From NCBI GenBank assembly GCA_900752815.1, contig CAADWS010000004.1, positions 48,342-112,341 of the forward strand: a stretch of DNA of 64,000 nt. Direction: 5' to 3'. Each line of letters opens with the position of its first letter. Position 1 is the stretch's first letter. Positions 17,913 through 27,175 of this stretch are shown piece by piece. A program made the position numbers and the translations under genes. This DNA comes from Bacteroidaceae bacterium. Its GTDB lineage: Bacteria; Bacteroidota; Bacteroidia; Bacteroidales; Bacteroidaceae. The notes beneath the pieces were generated by a model that did no database searches, had not been told where the DNA came from, and saw only the letters and a list, made by a program, of their open reading frames with translations.

Positions 17913-19103
17913 TTATTCAACAGGAGGAATTTCTATCAATGGTTCTTCGTTTATTACCTTGATAATATTCGGAAGTTCGCTATTGTATTTATCGTCAGTA
18001 GAGCAATCAAAACCTTTTCTTCCACTAATGAAATCCGGTGTCGAAGTTTCAAAAGACCCTTTGCGTACAACCGGTATAAATTTAGTGGTTCCCTGATTGT
18101 TATATATTTCATGTGATATTATACCCCCTTCATAAGCGGCACCTCCTTTACCGGATTCAGCTTTCTCTTTATACTTTGGAGTCAGAATGCACAGAACTTT
18201 AGTTGCCTTACGGATGCTTTCAAGCATAAATTTAGGCAAGTCAGTTCCATGAGGTTGATACTGGTCTATTTGAGCATCAATCCCTCGTCTTCGCAAATCT
18301 TTGGCGAAAGTTTGAATCCAATTCATAAAGACATTGTCTTCTACCTCCCACGCATACGAAATCAACACAAACGGCTTGTTTTTATTCACAATTGGTTCTT
18401 CCGCCACTTTATTGAGAATTTCAGGCAGAGGCGTATTATCGATTGTAGGAATGTCTACATCTGCCCAAGGATTCAAAGCTTCTTGTATCGCATCTTTTGG
18501 AGTATTCATTAGCAGCAGCCTGTTTATTTTGATAGACAAATCTTTGAGGAATTTTTGTACATCATTCTCATCAAGAGCTAAAAATAAAGTCCTATACCAT
18601 TTAATTCTTGATGTAAATTCTTCCTTTTCCCGCAATTCTGCCATATATTCCCCATATGTATGAGGTAACGACAATGTTGTTAAATATGGCCTGATTGTAT
18701 TATAAAACAATGGTCCATCTACATACAGCGGCGCATAATCATTTTCTTTGTTCGATCCGATAATATTCCAAAGCTGTTCATATATATCTGATCTACTGGT
18801 CTCTTTTTCATAAATTGTCCGCTCAAGGGAAATTTTAGGAATAACACACTCTCCCCCATTTATAACATCGGCACCATTCTCCGTAAGAGCTATAAAATCT
18901 CTATCTTTTAAGTAGAGATAGCCATTATCAATGAGGGTATTTACCAGGAAATACAATATACCCAATTGATTACGAGTAAATTGCTTTTCAGCTGCAAATC
19001 TAAAATTTCTGAGCATGTTACCTTGCCCGGCTTTAAAGCATCTTGATTTTTGAAAGAAATCAAATATATATGTAATATAGGATTCTAAAATTTCTTGTTT
19101 CAT
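17913..19103 (-). CDS. SEFIR-domain protein (candidate anti-phage effector)
   Basis: About 396 residues. The C-terminal ~150 are a SEFIR (TIR-related) domain: first strand KPFVLISYAWEV, the FAKDLRRRGIDAQIDQYQ helix-strand, KVLCILTPKYKEKA, then EIYNN and FIPVVRKG. The N-terminal ~250 residues are helical with a winged-helix-like segment (FVNTLIDNGYLYLKDRDFIA). SEFIR proteins are a known single-gene bacterial defence type that depletes NAD and aborts infection (family knowledge). Here it sits reversed inside a tail module, is clearly AT-rich compared with its neighbours and has its own host-type promoter: a moron gene. I use ATG 19103; ATG 19115 is possible but only two or so bases from the expected transcription start. 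Confidence 0.8.
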   Translation of the reverse strand: MKQEILESYITYIFDFFQKSRCFKAGQGNMLRNFRFAAEKQFTRNQLGILYFLVNTLIDNGYLYLKDRDFIALTENGADVINGGECVIPKISLERTIYEKETSRSDIYEQLWNIIGSNKENDYAPLYVDGPLFYNTIRPYLTTLSLPHTYGEYMAELREKEEFTSRIKWYRTLFLALDENDVQKFLKDLSIKINRLLLMNTPKDAIQEALNPWADVDIPTIDNTPLPEILNKVAEEPIVNKNKPFVLISYAWEVEDNVFMNWIQTFAKDLRRRGIDAQIDQYQPHGTDLPKFMLESIRKATKVLCILTPKYKEKAESGKGGAAYEGGIISHEIYNNQGTTKFIPVVRKGSFETSTPDFISGRKGFDCSTDDKYNSELPNIIKVINEEPLIEIPPVE

Positions 19104-19123
19104 AAGTAATATCATTGTCTTTG

Positions 19124-19154
19124 CAAAAGTACAAAATAATTGGCAACCAATAAA
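19124..19154 (-). promoter_or_regulatory. Bacteroidetes-type promoter of the SEFIR gene
   Basis: - strand: -33 box TTTA (19154-19151, one mismatch to TTTG), 19-base spacer, -7 box TACTTTTG (19131-19124), a match to TAnnTTTG. Transcription would begin around 19117, which favours the downstream start codon at 19103. Confidence 0.6.
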
Positions 19155-19184
19155 CTATGCTCCTCCTATTCTTTCAAAAAACTC

Positions 19185-20075
19185 ATGTCTTCAGACAAAT
19201 CCAACCAGTTGCTTATCCGTGAGGCTATCCGCAAGATAGCCTTGGGACGGAGTATGGAGCGTATCAATCTGGCTCCCGGAGGCATGTCCGGTATCGGTAC
19301 GGCCCGCATGATACACGGCTATGTCGCCAAGATACACGACAACCCCTCGGACGAGGAGTTTTCCGACTACGGCGGTACCATTGATGTCGGCGAGTACCCG
19401 GACGAGACGGCCTCCGCCGAACCTGTTATCCATAAAGGCGTGTTGCTCTCGGCCGCCACCAACAGCGAAGGCGGCTTCCTGATCGTCCCCGCACTTTTTT
19501 CCGACGTGACCATCTTCATGGATGCCGCCACCCGTTATGCCTATGTGGTTAACTTCTCCCATGTGGATATCCTGCGGCTCAATGCCCGCACGGAAACCGT
19601 CATCGGCGTGACCGAAATGGAGGAACTGGATCCGGAAAACGACTCTTCCCCGGACTACGACGAACTGGAAACCACCGGTAACGAGACCTCCACCCACTAT
19701 ACGCCGACGGCCGTCACAACAACCGTTAGGAATGACAAGGACAAGGAAGCGACAACCGTTATCGATGCGGAAAGCATCACGCATACGGTGGACAAGTCTG
19801 AAGTCAGACAGACAGCAGATAAAGTGGTACAAAAGGTCAATTCCACGACCGTTGCCGTTGCCGACAACAAGGTGACGCTCGGTGACGAGAATGCCACCGA
19901 GCCGCTGGTTCTGGGTAATGAGCTTGCCCGGCTGATGCTCGACTTCCTGACGGAATGTTCGAAAATCATGACTCCCACACTGATGGGCACGATGTCGCCG
20001 ATCAATATGCCGAACTTCATCTCGCTGACATCACGTATCCAGAAATTTCTTTCCAAGACCAGCTATACCAAATGA
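19185..20075 (+). CDS. Baseplate assembly / spike protein with OB-like domain (gpV-like)
   Basis: 296 residues from ATG 19185; a TTG at 19140 in frame is less likely because it lies within the promoter region of the reversed gene. Residues ~30-120 form an OB-like domain: RMIHGYVAKIHDNPSDE, DYGGTIDVGEY, VLLSAATNSEGGFLIVP, SDVTIFMD, all typical of the gpV/gp5 N-terminal domain. The second half is Thr/Val rich with beta repeats (SITHTVDKSEVRQTADKVVQ), compatible with a beta-helical needle base. It would plug the hub made by the gene before the SEFIR insertion. The stop overlaps the next start. Confidence 0.65.
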   Translation: MSSDKSNQLLIREAIRKIALGRSMERINLAPGGMSGIGTARMIHGYVAKIHDNPSDEEFSDYGGTIDVGEYPDETASAEPVIHKGVLLSAATNSEGGFLIVPALFSDVTIFMDAATRYAYVVNFSHVDILRLNARTETVIGVTEMEELDPENDSSPDYDELETTGNETSTHYTPTAVTTTVRNDKDKEATTVIDAESITHTVDKSEVRQTADKVVQKVNSTTVAVADNKVTLGDENATEPLVLGNELARLMLDFLTECSKIMTPTLMGTMSPINMPNFISLTSRIQKFLSKTSYTK

Positions 20076-21760
20076 GCGTACAACTGCATCCCGATATAGA
20101 AACCCTCGACAAGGAGAGCCTGTGCTATTCCATCTATGCACAGCTGTACCATAACTTTTTCAATGCCCAGCAGAAAAAGGACGACGAGCATCCTTACGGC
20201 ATCGAGGAAGGCGACGAGACCAGCCTGAGACTGAAGAATACCGCTTACGGTTTTGCATCCGCCATTGCCGGAGCCGTTACGGGAGAAGGCGGTTCCGGAA
20301 GCGGTGGCTTGCTGTTGGATTACCTGAAGAAATCGGGCGGTGACATGACCGGCAAGCTCAGTGCCAATTACGGTTTCGAAGCCGGCATTGGAAACACCCG
20401 TATCCTGGAAACCTATTCGCAGGACATTACCGATCCGGAAGGTGTGGTAACTGCCATCGAGTACGGTATCAGGATTACCGGCAACCTGAAAGTCGGGGGC
20501 GACAGCCTGCATATCGGCGGCAGGCAGTTGCTCCGTTACGACGCGGACAAGGCCACCGCTACAATCAACGCTTCCCATATAGACTTTCTGGATGCGACGG
20601 TACATTCCAAAGGGGCATGGATTATCGGGGACGAGGATACAGGAATATCCATCTCCCCGACACGGCTGGCCGTGGGCGGGCAGGATGTCTATCATCGTGG
20701 CAACGCCAATACGGACACGGTGGATTGGACGATGCGGGACGGCATGGTGAGACGGAATCTGACGGTGCGAGGGAGTACGGTCATGGATGGCGGACTGAAA
20801 GCCTTGCAAGGCGTGGAACTGGGCGACAAAGGGAAATGTCTGCTTTCGTTTTCGGAAGAGGATGTCGCGCTCGGCGGGTTCCTCTCGTTCCTGGACGGAT
20901 TCGGCATCCGGATCGGAGATGTTCCCGTACTGCTCTGTACCGACAAGGACAAGATACAGTTCGGGAGTATCGGCGGTGACCTTCTTTTAGGCGGCGACCA
21001 TACCCCGAAGATACGCCTGTTCTCCGGCATATCGGACGTGGACGGCGAGTGTCTGATGCTTTCCCCTTACGGAAAGGCTTGTTTTCCGGGCTCGCTGACT
21101 GTCCGCCACAACTACGGCGCCGACCTGCTCTCCTCATACCGGGTAGACACTTCCGATGAAGGTATCGTTATCCACAAGCGCTTGCGGATGGGCACAGCAG
21201 AGGGATTTATGTTCACAGGCGACAGGGAGCGCGTATCGCTTTCTTCCGAGGTAATCTACGAGGAAGAGGACGTAAGGACGGCTATCCCTCACAGCACGGA
21301 TTTTTCACACCGTCCGTCCGTGAGCTGTTATGCCCCGCAGAACCGTCACAGCGAATCGTTCCATATCCGCACCGATGCCGATTTCGTTACGGTCGCTGTT
21401 CCGTTGGAAGCAGCCGGGCATATCGGAATCCATGCGTCGCCCACCCGGATTACTGACAGAATCCTATACTTGACAGAGGCGTTACGCCTGCAAGCGGTGG
21501 AGGACGGTATCCGGCATTACGGAAACAGCGTCTTTACCGGGTCGCTCTCTTCGGAGTTCTTTTCCCCGGGCCTTTCCGGAAGCGGATGGGCTGTCCGCCG
21601 GAACCGGACGACAGGAGGCGTCTCCGCCACATTCGACGAGGTGGTGGCCCGCCGTAAGTTCCGCGCCTATGAGTTCGAGGTCGAAAAGACTTCGGTAACC
21701 AACGGTTCCTTCTGGATCAGCGACAGCTGTTCGGGAGACACCGTGGAAAAACTGTCATAA
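20072..21760 (+). CDS. Baseplate/tail fibre protein of unknown family
   Basis: 562 residues from ATG 20072, which overlaps the preceding stop (ATGA); the frame is open 39 codons upstream but that part is antisense-like noise over the end of the spike gene. After a short helical N-terminus, LLLDYLKKSGGDMTGKLSA introduces the 'G..MTG.L' motif common in phage fibre shafts, followed by beta-repeat sequence with many Gly/Asp turns (GDKGKCLLSFSEEDVALGGF). The last ~120 residues (RKFRAYEFEVEKTSVTNGSF) look like the region of fibre proteins that often precedes a chaperone or receptor-binding end. No enzymatic domain seen. Confidence 0.55.
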   Translation: MSVQLHPDIETLDKESLCYSIYAQLYHNFFNAQQKKDDEHPYGIEEGDETSLRLKNTAYGFASAIAGAVTGEGGSGSGGLLLDYLKKSGGDMTGKLSANYGFEAGIGNTRILETYSQDITDPEGVVTAIEYGIRITGNLKVGGDSLHIGGRQLLRYDADKATATINASHIDFLDATVHSKGAWIIGDEDTGISISPTRLAVGGQDVYHRGNANTDTVDWTMRDGMVRRNLTVRGSTVMDGGLKALQGVELGDKGKCLLSFSEEDVALGGFLSFLDGFGIRIGDVPVLLCTDKDKIQFGSIGGDLLLGGDHTPKIRLFSGISDVDGECLMLSPYGKACFPGSLTVRHNYGADLLSSYRVDTSDEGIVIHKRLRMGTAEGFMFTGDRERVSLSSEVIYEEEDVRTAIPHSTDFSHRPSVSCYAPQNRHSESFHIRTDADFVTVAVPLEAAGHIGIHASPTRITDRILYLTEALRLQAVEDGIRHYGNSVFTGSLSSEFFSPGLSGSGWAVRRNRTTGGVSATFDEVVARRKFRAYEFEVEKTSVTNGSFWISDSCSGDTVEKLS

Positions 21761-21763
21761 TCC

Positions 21764-24031
21764 ATGTCCGTATTCCGTTATCCGACATACAAGATCCGTA
21801 TTGCCCCCGACTCGCAGAAGACACAGGGACTGCAAGCCGGGGATATCATCCGCAGGCAATATGCCGAACGGGAGCGTACCGTCTATTCGCTGATGTGCGT
21901 GACAGAAACCGGAACGGAGCTTGTCGGAGACAAGGACGCCCCTTATTTCATCGGGGCATTGCTGGACGGGGACGAACCGCAGGGCGGTGAACTGCTGGAC
22001 TTCGTGCGGATTACCAACCTGTTCGATACGGCACGTAGCGGCGCCTTGTACCTGACGGCTTCTGACAGCGATTCACCCTATATGGATGTCATCGACGGCA
22101 TGGCGACCGAACGCTCCCTGTGCTATCCCGTCATGGACGGAGGCATGGCGGGAGTGCCGGACAAGTCCAGGTACGCCGTTTATGGCAGCATGCTGCAAAC
22201 GGAATATCTGGATGCCGATTCGGAAGCGACACGCATTGTCCGCATTATCCGCAACGCGGAACCGGCAGGAAACGCTTCCTTCGGGCTGATGCTGACATTG
22301 GAAGAACCGGTCGGATACCCGGAGCGCCTGCTGGTATCGTTCAAGGTCAGGTCTTCCAAAACATCAGGTTCCGTACCGATCCGATTCGGCTATACGAACC
22401 GTGAAAAGACGGATGCGGAAGATGAAATCTCCATCGGCCGGGAATGGAAGTACAAGTTATGGGTCATCACCGTGGATTACCCGGCACAGTACAGCCGGAG
22501 CCTGTTTCTTGACCTGACATCAAGCCTGGCCTCCGAGGGGGACTGGTGCGAGGTCGCCGACCTGAACATTGTTCGTCTTGCCTCCGTATCCGCTTTCAGC
22601 GAGGCGAGCAAGGCCCGTGTGGGAAAGGTCAGCGGCATCATCGATCCGGTCTTCGGCATGTTGGATGGTTACGGGGCCTATTTCCAGAATCTCTATGCCA
22701 CACGCAATGTCAATATAGCCGGCACGCTTACCGCGGGAGACGAGAACGGTTTTTCAAGCACGTTTTATGTGGGCAAAATCCACAAGAATGTCATACCCGA
22801 CAGCCTGTCCTGCCGGTTCAGCCATTCGGAAGAGCTGGATGAAACATCTCCCGCCGGACTCGGGCGGTGTGTACGGATAGCCGGAGACAGTCTTCTTGGT
22901 GCGCAAAGTGCCGCCTGGCGGGAGGCTCATACAGGAGTCTGTTATTGTTTCTCAGTCTGGATAAAAGCGGAAGATACGGCAGCCATCCGGTTCTATCAGG
23001 ATGAACATCTTGTCGGTGATCGGACGGTGGCTGCCGGTAAAGGATGGGTCCGTTATAATGTCCCGTTCCTCATACGCGGGTCAGATTCCCCCGTCATGTG
23101 TCTCGGCATTGCCGCTTCCGTCCCCCTGTCGTTGTCCGCCCCTCAATTGGAGGCCGGAAGGAACGTGACCCCCTATCAGGCGACCGATGAAGCCTTGTCC
23201 TACACGGACGATTACGGTGCCTGGTTCAATAAGGGAGGTATCGGGGGTACCATACAGAATCCCCTGTTGCGGCTGAACGAAGACGGCTCGATCGTTTCAC
23301 GGGACGGTTCTTTCGTCATCCATCCGGACGGGACGGGCCATTTCGCCTCGGGACGGTTCAAGTGGGGCAAGGATACCATCGAACTGCGCGATGTGACCAT
23401 CCGCTGGGAAGACCTCGATGAGGAGGCGCAGGAACTGCTCAAGCCCCGTTCCGTCTCCCTGACAGGCGGCACGGCGTTCCATTTCAAGGACGAGCTTTCA
23501 GGCGCATGCGAGCCGGAGAATATCCCGCTTGTGGCGACCGAATACAATTTCGAGCCGGAAAGTCGGCAGTGGGAATACCTTGCCGTTGACGGCATATGGA
23601 AAGATGCCGGATGCAATGCCGCCGTATTTGAAATGACACCCCCGTTTCATGGCTGGGAAGGGCGCGACGTGCTGACCCTCCGCTACACGGCAACATACCG
23701 TAATGAAAAAATCAGTGCGACCCATACCTTTTTCAAACTTTACGACGGATCTCCCTCCTATACTGTTTATGTGGAGTCTGAAAACGGCACGACATTCCGC
23801 AACGGAATCGTCTCGACGGTACTCCGTGCCAGGGTGTACAGGGGCGGTGAAGAGATTACATCGCTCATTCCCGACGGCAATTTCCGCTGGATACGGACGA
23901 GCCGCGATACGGAGAGTGACAGGATATGGAACGCCGCACCGCGTTACGGCAGGGAGATAGAGATAACCGGCGGGGACGTGTGGCGCAAGGCCGTTTTCGA
24001 TTGCGAAGTGGAAATAACAAATAACCGATAA
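21764..24031 (+). CDS. Large tail fibre / tip protein
   Basis: 755 residues, following the previous fibre gene by 3 bases. It holds a beta-rich N-terminal domain, a carbohydrate-binding-like region (CYCFSVWIKAEDTAAIRFY ... APQLEAGRNVTPYQ, residues ~390-480) that resembles the jelly-roll of fibre tips, then NPLLRLNEDGSIVSRDGSF, a shaft motif linking to further Ig-like domains at the C-terminus (VLRARVYRGGEEIT). The YRGGEEI motif recurs in the next gene's C-terminal domain (LYRGGEEIDTGG), so the two share a domain. Probable host recognition role; no enzyme motif seen. Confidence 0.55.
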   Translation: MSVFRYPTYKIRIAPDSQKTQGLQAGDIIRRQYAERERTVYSLMCVTETGTELVGDKDAPYFIGALLDGDEPQGGELLDFVRITNLFDTARSGALYLTASDSDSPYMDVIDGMATERSLCYPVMDGGMAGVPDKSRYAVYGSMLQTEYLDADSEATRIVRIIRNAEPAGNASFGLMLTLEEPVGYPERLLVSFKVRSSKTSGSVPIRFGYTNREKTDAEDEISIGREWKYKLWVITVDYPAQYSRSLFLDLTSSLASEGDWCEVADLNIVRLASVSAFSEASKARVGKVSGIIDPVFGMLDGYGAYFQNLYATRNVNIAGTLTAGDENGFSSTFYVGKIHKNVIPDSLSCRFSHSEELDETSPAGLGRCVRIAGDSLLGAQSAAWREAHTGVCYCFSVWIKAEDTAAIRFYQDEHLVGDRTVAAGKGWVRYNVPFLIRGSDSPVMCLGIAASVPLSLSAPQLEAGRNVTPYQATDEALSYTDDYGAWFNKGGIGGTIQNPLLRLNEDGSIVSRDGSFVIHPDGTGHFASGRFKWGKDTIELRDVTIRWEDLDEEAQELLKPRSVSLTGGTAFHFKDELSGACEPENIPLVATEYNFEPESRQWEYLAVDGIWKDAGCNAAVFEMTPPFHGWEGRDVLTLRYTATYRNEKISATHTFFKLYDGSPSYTVYVESENGTTFRNGIVSTVLRARVYRGGEEITSLIPDGNFRWIRTSRDTESDRIWNAAPRYGREIEITGGDVWRKAVFDCEVEITNNR

Positions 24032-24037
24032 TCTATT

Positions 24038-25348
24038 ATGGCAGTAAAAGTAGCCCGCGGGCAGGTCACCATCATCGACCAGAACGACGCGGTATCGTTG
24101 CAGGCATTCATCGGCTCCTCGCAGCCCCTGACACAGGTGTACAACAGAGACAACAATGCCTATGCCCCTTCGTGGGCGGCTTCTCCCTATCTGGTACTTA
24201 CCCCTTCGCTCTTCGTCAGCGGTCAGGCGGCGACCGACCAGATCACCTCGGTAGGCAATGCCGCGACGCTTACGGCAGGCGTGAAGAGCGGCTCGGCCAA
24301 GTGGTACAAGAACGGTACGGCGATCGTCTCCGGACAGGACAGCTGCACCATCGGCGCGGCATCGGCCAAGTATGCCCTTACCGTCAAAGCCAACCACATG
24401 ACCGTTTCCGCTCCGCAAGTGCGTTATACTTTCGAGGCGGTTTACATCGACGCCAACGGGCTGGAGATTCCGTTCCGGGCGGAGATTCAGTTCACGCAGC
24501 ACCTGAACGCCGGAGCGATGATCGCCGCCGTGGCGTATGCACCCGACGGCATCGTATTCAAGAACGACGAGGTGGCGACGCTCAGGGCGCATTGCGACCT
24601 GTGGCGCGGAGCCTCTATCGACACGACGAACGTCACCTACGCGTGGGGCATCAAGGATTCGGCGGTATTCGCGGGCACGACACTGACAGCTGCCGCGGCA
24701 GCCGGAGCCACGACCATAACGGTCGCTTCGGTAATGAACATGGAGGCGGGAGGCAGGATAACCATAGGATCGGCACAGTACACCATTTCGGCAGTCAACG
24801 CCTCCACGAAGGTCGTGACGCTGACCTCCGCACTGAGTGCCGCAGCCGCATCGGGAGCCGCCGTTTCGTGTCCCTACTACAACTCCATGCTGGGTGCCGG
24901 CTGGGCATGCCTTACCTCGACCAATCCTCGGGGCGTGACGGCAGGCTGGACGACAAACGAAATCACGATTACGGCAGATGCCGTTCTCAACTTCGAGACC
25001 TTCAAGTGCGCCATCAAGGATACGGACACCTCGGCGGGCAACGCCTCGGCGAACAAGGTCGTCTGCGACATCATCTCCTTCACGGATATGTCCGACCCCA
25101 TCACGGTTGATCTGGTCAGCCAGAAGGGGTTCACCATCAAGAACAACGGCAATGACGTGGATGCCAAAGCCGTGTTATACAGGGGCGGTGAGGAAATCGA
25201 CACGGGCGGGACAGCTTATACCTATACATGGAAACTGTGGAACTCTGCCGGGACTTCCGTCGTGAAGACCTACACGGGAAAATCCATCACGGTCTCGAAA
25301 GCCGATGTGACGGGGAAAGGCGTGCTGATGTGCGAGGTATCGAAATAA
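24038..25348 (+). CDS. Fibre-associated protein with Ig-like domains
   Basis: 436 residues. It starts MAVKVARGQVTIID, closely similar in form to the start of the 1589-residue fibre at 37419 (MAKILIARGQATIY), suggesting paralogy. The body is a series of Ig-like beta domains rich in Ala/Thr/Ser, with a repeat-like hydrophobic stretch TLTAAAAAGATTITVASVMN and a terminal domain ITVSKADVTGKGVLMCEVSK typical of Ig-like folds. It is the last phage gene before the B12 uptake locus on the opposite strand; a bidirectional terminator lies 24 bases downstream. Confidence 0.55.
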   Translation: MAVKVARGQVTIIDQNDAVSLQAFIGSSQPLTQVYNRDNNAYAPSWAASPYLVLTPSLFVSGQAATDQITSVGNAATLTAGVKSGSAKWYKNGTAIVSGQDSCTIGAASAKYALTVKANHMTVSAPQVRYTFEAVYIDANGLEIPFRAEIQFTQHLNAGAMIAAVAYAPDGIVFKNDEVATLRAHCDLWRGASIDTTNVTYAWGIKDSAVFAGTTLTAAAAAGATTITVASVMNMEAGGRITIGSAQYTISAVNASTKVVTLTSALSAAAASGAAVSCPYYNSMLGAGWACLTSTNPRGVTAGWTTNEITITADAVLNFETFKCAIKDTDTSAGNASANKVVCDIISFTDMSDPITVDLVSQKGFTIKNNGNDVDAKAVLYRGGEEIDTGGTAYTYTWKLWNSAGTSVVKTYTGKSITVSKADVTGKGVLMCEVSK

Positions 25349-25371
25349 ACGACATGTCTTACAACGAATAC

Positions 25372-25402
25372 GAGGGTGCCAAATACTTTTTGGGACACCC
25401 TC
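25372..25402. terminator. Bidirectional terminator between fibre gene and btuD
   Basis: GAGGGTGCCAAA (25372-25383) pairs with TTTGG and CACCCTC (25389-25393, 25396-25402), with a two-base GA bulge and a five-base loop. It separates the + strand fibre gene from the end of the - strand btu operon and could terminate both. Confidence 0.55.
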
Positions 25403-25433
25403 ATTGCGTCTGACGTGTTTCCCGACAGGAAAG

Positions 25434-26198
25434 TCAGTCTCTTGGCATGGATTTCACGATCCCGCTCACGGGGTCGAATTGTACGGCGGCATTGTTGAAC
25501 AGCCGCTCGATATGCCCGCTGCGGATCATTTCGGAGGTCGGCAGACAGTGAAGGACGGGCGTATCGATAAGGGCTATTCTGTCACTCAGCGAGAGGGCTA
25601 TATCCAGTTCGTGAGTGGAGAACAGAATGCATTTGCCCTCAGCATGCGCTAACCGTGCGAGCAGGGAACACAATTCGTAACGGTTGGGCATGTCAAGAAA
25701 CGAGGTCGGCTCGTCCAACAGGATGACGGGCGTTTCCTGAGCCAGAGCACGGGCTATCATAATGCGCTGGCATTCACCGTCCGACATCTTATCCATCGTG
25801 CGGCCGGCATACGCCTCCATTCCGACCGAAGAGAGCGACCGCATGACGATTTCCCTATCTTGAGGCTGCATGCGGCCGATCCAGTTGGTGTAAGGGGCGC
25901 GGCCGATAGCCACGACATCCTCGCACCGCAGGTTGGCGATGCGTGTGCGCTCGGTCGTGACAAATGCCAGTTGCCTTGCCTTCTCCGGAGTTCTCATGTT
26001 TGCGATACAATGTCCGTCGAGCAGGATTTTACCGCAATAATTATGATTCAGTCCGGCTATGGCACGGAGAAGTGTAGATTTCCCCGTGCCGTTCCTGCCA
26101 ATAAGGGCAGTCAGCTGTCCTCTTTTGAAAGAGGCATCGACCTTATCGAGAAGCCTCTTCTCTGCGTAGCCTATGGAAAAATCGCACAGTTCTATCAT
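25434..26198 (-). CDS. btuD: Corrinoid ABC transporter ATP-binding protein
   Basis: 254 residues, cytoplasmic ATPase that drives B12 import through BtuC. Walker A is GRNGTGKSTLLRAI (residues ~36-49), Q-loop region near RIGRMQPQD, ABC signature MSDGECQRIMIARAL (LSGGQ variant 'MSDGE'), Walker B VILLDEPTS and the H-loop FSTHELDI. It belongs to the FecE/BtuD siderophore-cobalamin class. The start overlaps the end of btuC by 4 bases. It is the last gene of the operon, and its stop lies close to a bidirectional terminator. Cobalamin rather than haem or siderophore specificity is taken from the riboswitch and the BtuB/BtuG/BtuH partners. Confidence 0.9.
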   Translation of the reverse strand: MIELCDFSIGYAEKRLLDKVDASFKRGQLTALIGRNGTGKSTLLRAIAGLNHNYCGKILLDGHCIANMRTPEKARQLAFVTTERTRIANLRCEDVVAIGRAPYTNWIGRMQPQDREIVMRSLSSVGMEAYAGRTMDKMSDGECQRIMIARALAQETPVILLDEPTSFLDMPNRYELCSLLARLAHAEGKCILFSTHELDIALSLSDRIALIDTPVLHCLPTSEMIRSGHIERLFNNAAVQFDPVSGIVKSMPRD

Positions 26199-27175
26199 AC
26201 CGTCATCGATTTATTGCGTAAAACCACCCATACGACTATCGGGATTCCCAGCAGTGCGGTAATGGCATTTACGGGCAAAGTGAACATTTTGGAAACGATA
26301 TCGCAAAGAAGCAATACCGCCGCCCCCGAGAGAAGGGTTCCCGGCAGGAGCACGCGGTGGTCGGCCTCGCGGAAGAGCATCCGCGCGACGTGAGGCATGG
26401 CAAGACCGATGAAGCCGATCGGGCCGCAGAAAGCCGTTACCGTGCCGGCCAGCAGCGTCGTCGAGAGAAACAGCAGACCGCGCGAACGGCGGATATTCAG
26501 TCCCATCGTTACGGCATATTCCTCGCCGAAGAGCAGGAGGTTGAGCGGTTTGATCGTCCATACGGCCAGCAGCAACCCGACGATGACCGACGGAAGGAGG
26601 ATGGCGAGCTGCGGCACCGTCACGTCGCCGAGCGACCCCATCGTCCAGATGACGAACGCCTTTAACGCCTCCTCTTTGCTCAGATATTGCAATATCTGCA
26701 CGACAGCGCTCACGCCTGACGAGAACATCATACCCAAAATCAATATCACCATAATGTCCTTTATGCGGTGTCCGACGGCAGCGATTACGAGCAGCACGAC
26801 GGCCGCACCCAGCCAAGCCGCTCCGGCGATGCCTATCGACGAGCCGACGCCTGCCAGCACCACGAGCGCCACGCCGAGGCTTGCACCCGAGCTGATGCCC
26901 AGCACGTAGGGGCCGGCCAGCGGATTGCGGAACAATGTCTGCATCTGCAAGCCGCTGACCGATAGCGCCGCCCCGGCCAGCAGAGCCACAACCGCCTTTA
27001 TCAGCCGTATGTTCAGTACGATTTTCGCCGTAGTCCGCGGGCAGTCGCCGCCCGTCAGGGCCGCCCATACGTCGCCGACGGGAATGCGAACCGCGCCCAC
27101 AGCCAAATCCAACAGGAAGAGGCCGACCGTAAGCACGGACAACGCGGTGAACAGGATGACGGGGCGTGAACGCAT
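26195..27175 (-). CDS. btuC: Corrinoid ABC transporter permease
   Basis: 326 residues with about ten hydrophobic segments, the FecCD/BtuC topology. Recognisable are LRLIKAVVALLAGAALSVSG near residue 50 (RL..A...GA.L..SG), RNPLAGPYVLGISSGASLGV (the 'NPLA.P..LG.s.GA..G' family signature) and GFIGLAMPHVARMLFREADHR, the cytoplasmic loop that contacts the ATPase. It forms the inner-membrane channel. btuF ends one base before its start codon, btuD begins inside its end. The N-terminal residues form the first membrane segment (VILFTALSVLTVGLFLLDLA). Confidence 0.9.
   Translation of the reverse strand: MRSRPVILFTALSVLTVGLFLLDLAVGAVRIPVGDVWAALTGGDCPRTTAKIVLNIRLIKAVVALLAGAALSVSGLQMQTLFRNPLAGPYVLGISSGASLGVALVVLAGVGSSIGIAGAAWLGAAVVLLVIAAVGHRIKDIMVILILGMMFSSGVSAVVQILQYLSKEEALKAFVIWTMGSLGDVTVPQLAILLPSVIVGLLLAVWTIKPLNLLLFGEEYAVTMGLNIRRSRGLLFLSTTLLAGTVTAFCGPIGFIGLAMPHVARMLFREADHRVLLPGTLLSGAAVLLLCDIVSKMFTLPVNAITALLGIPIVVWVVLRNKSMTV

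Noticed and set aside
24172..25110. 312-codon frame overlapping the Ig-like fibre gene
   Set aside because: Shadow frame: Arg/Gly/His-rich product, no start context, and the other frame encodes clear Ig-like sequence.
25352..25411. Short frame MSYNEYEGAKYFLGHPHCV after the fibre gene
   Set aside because: It coincides with the terminator hairpin at 25372-25402 and has only about 19 codons.
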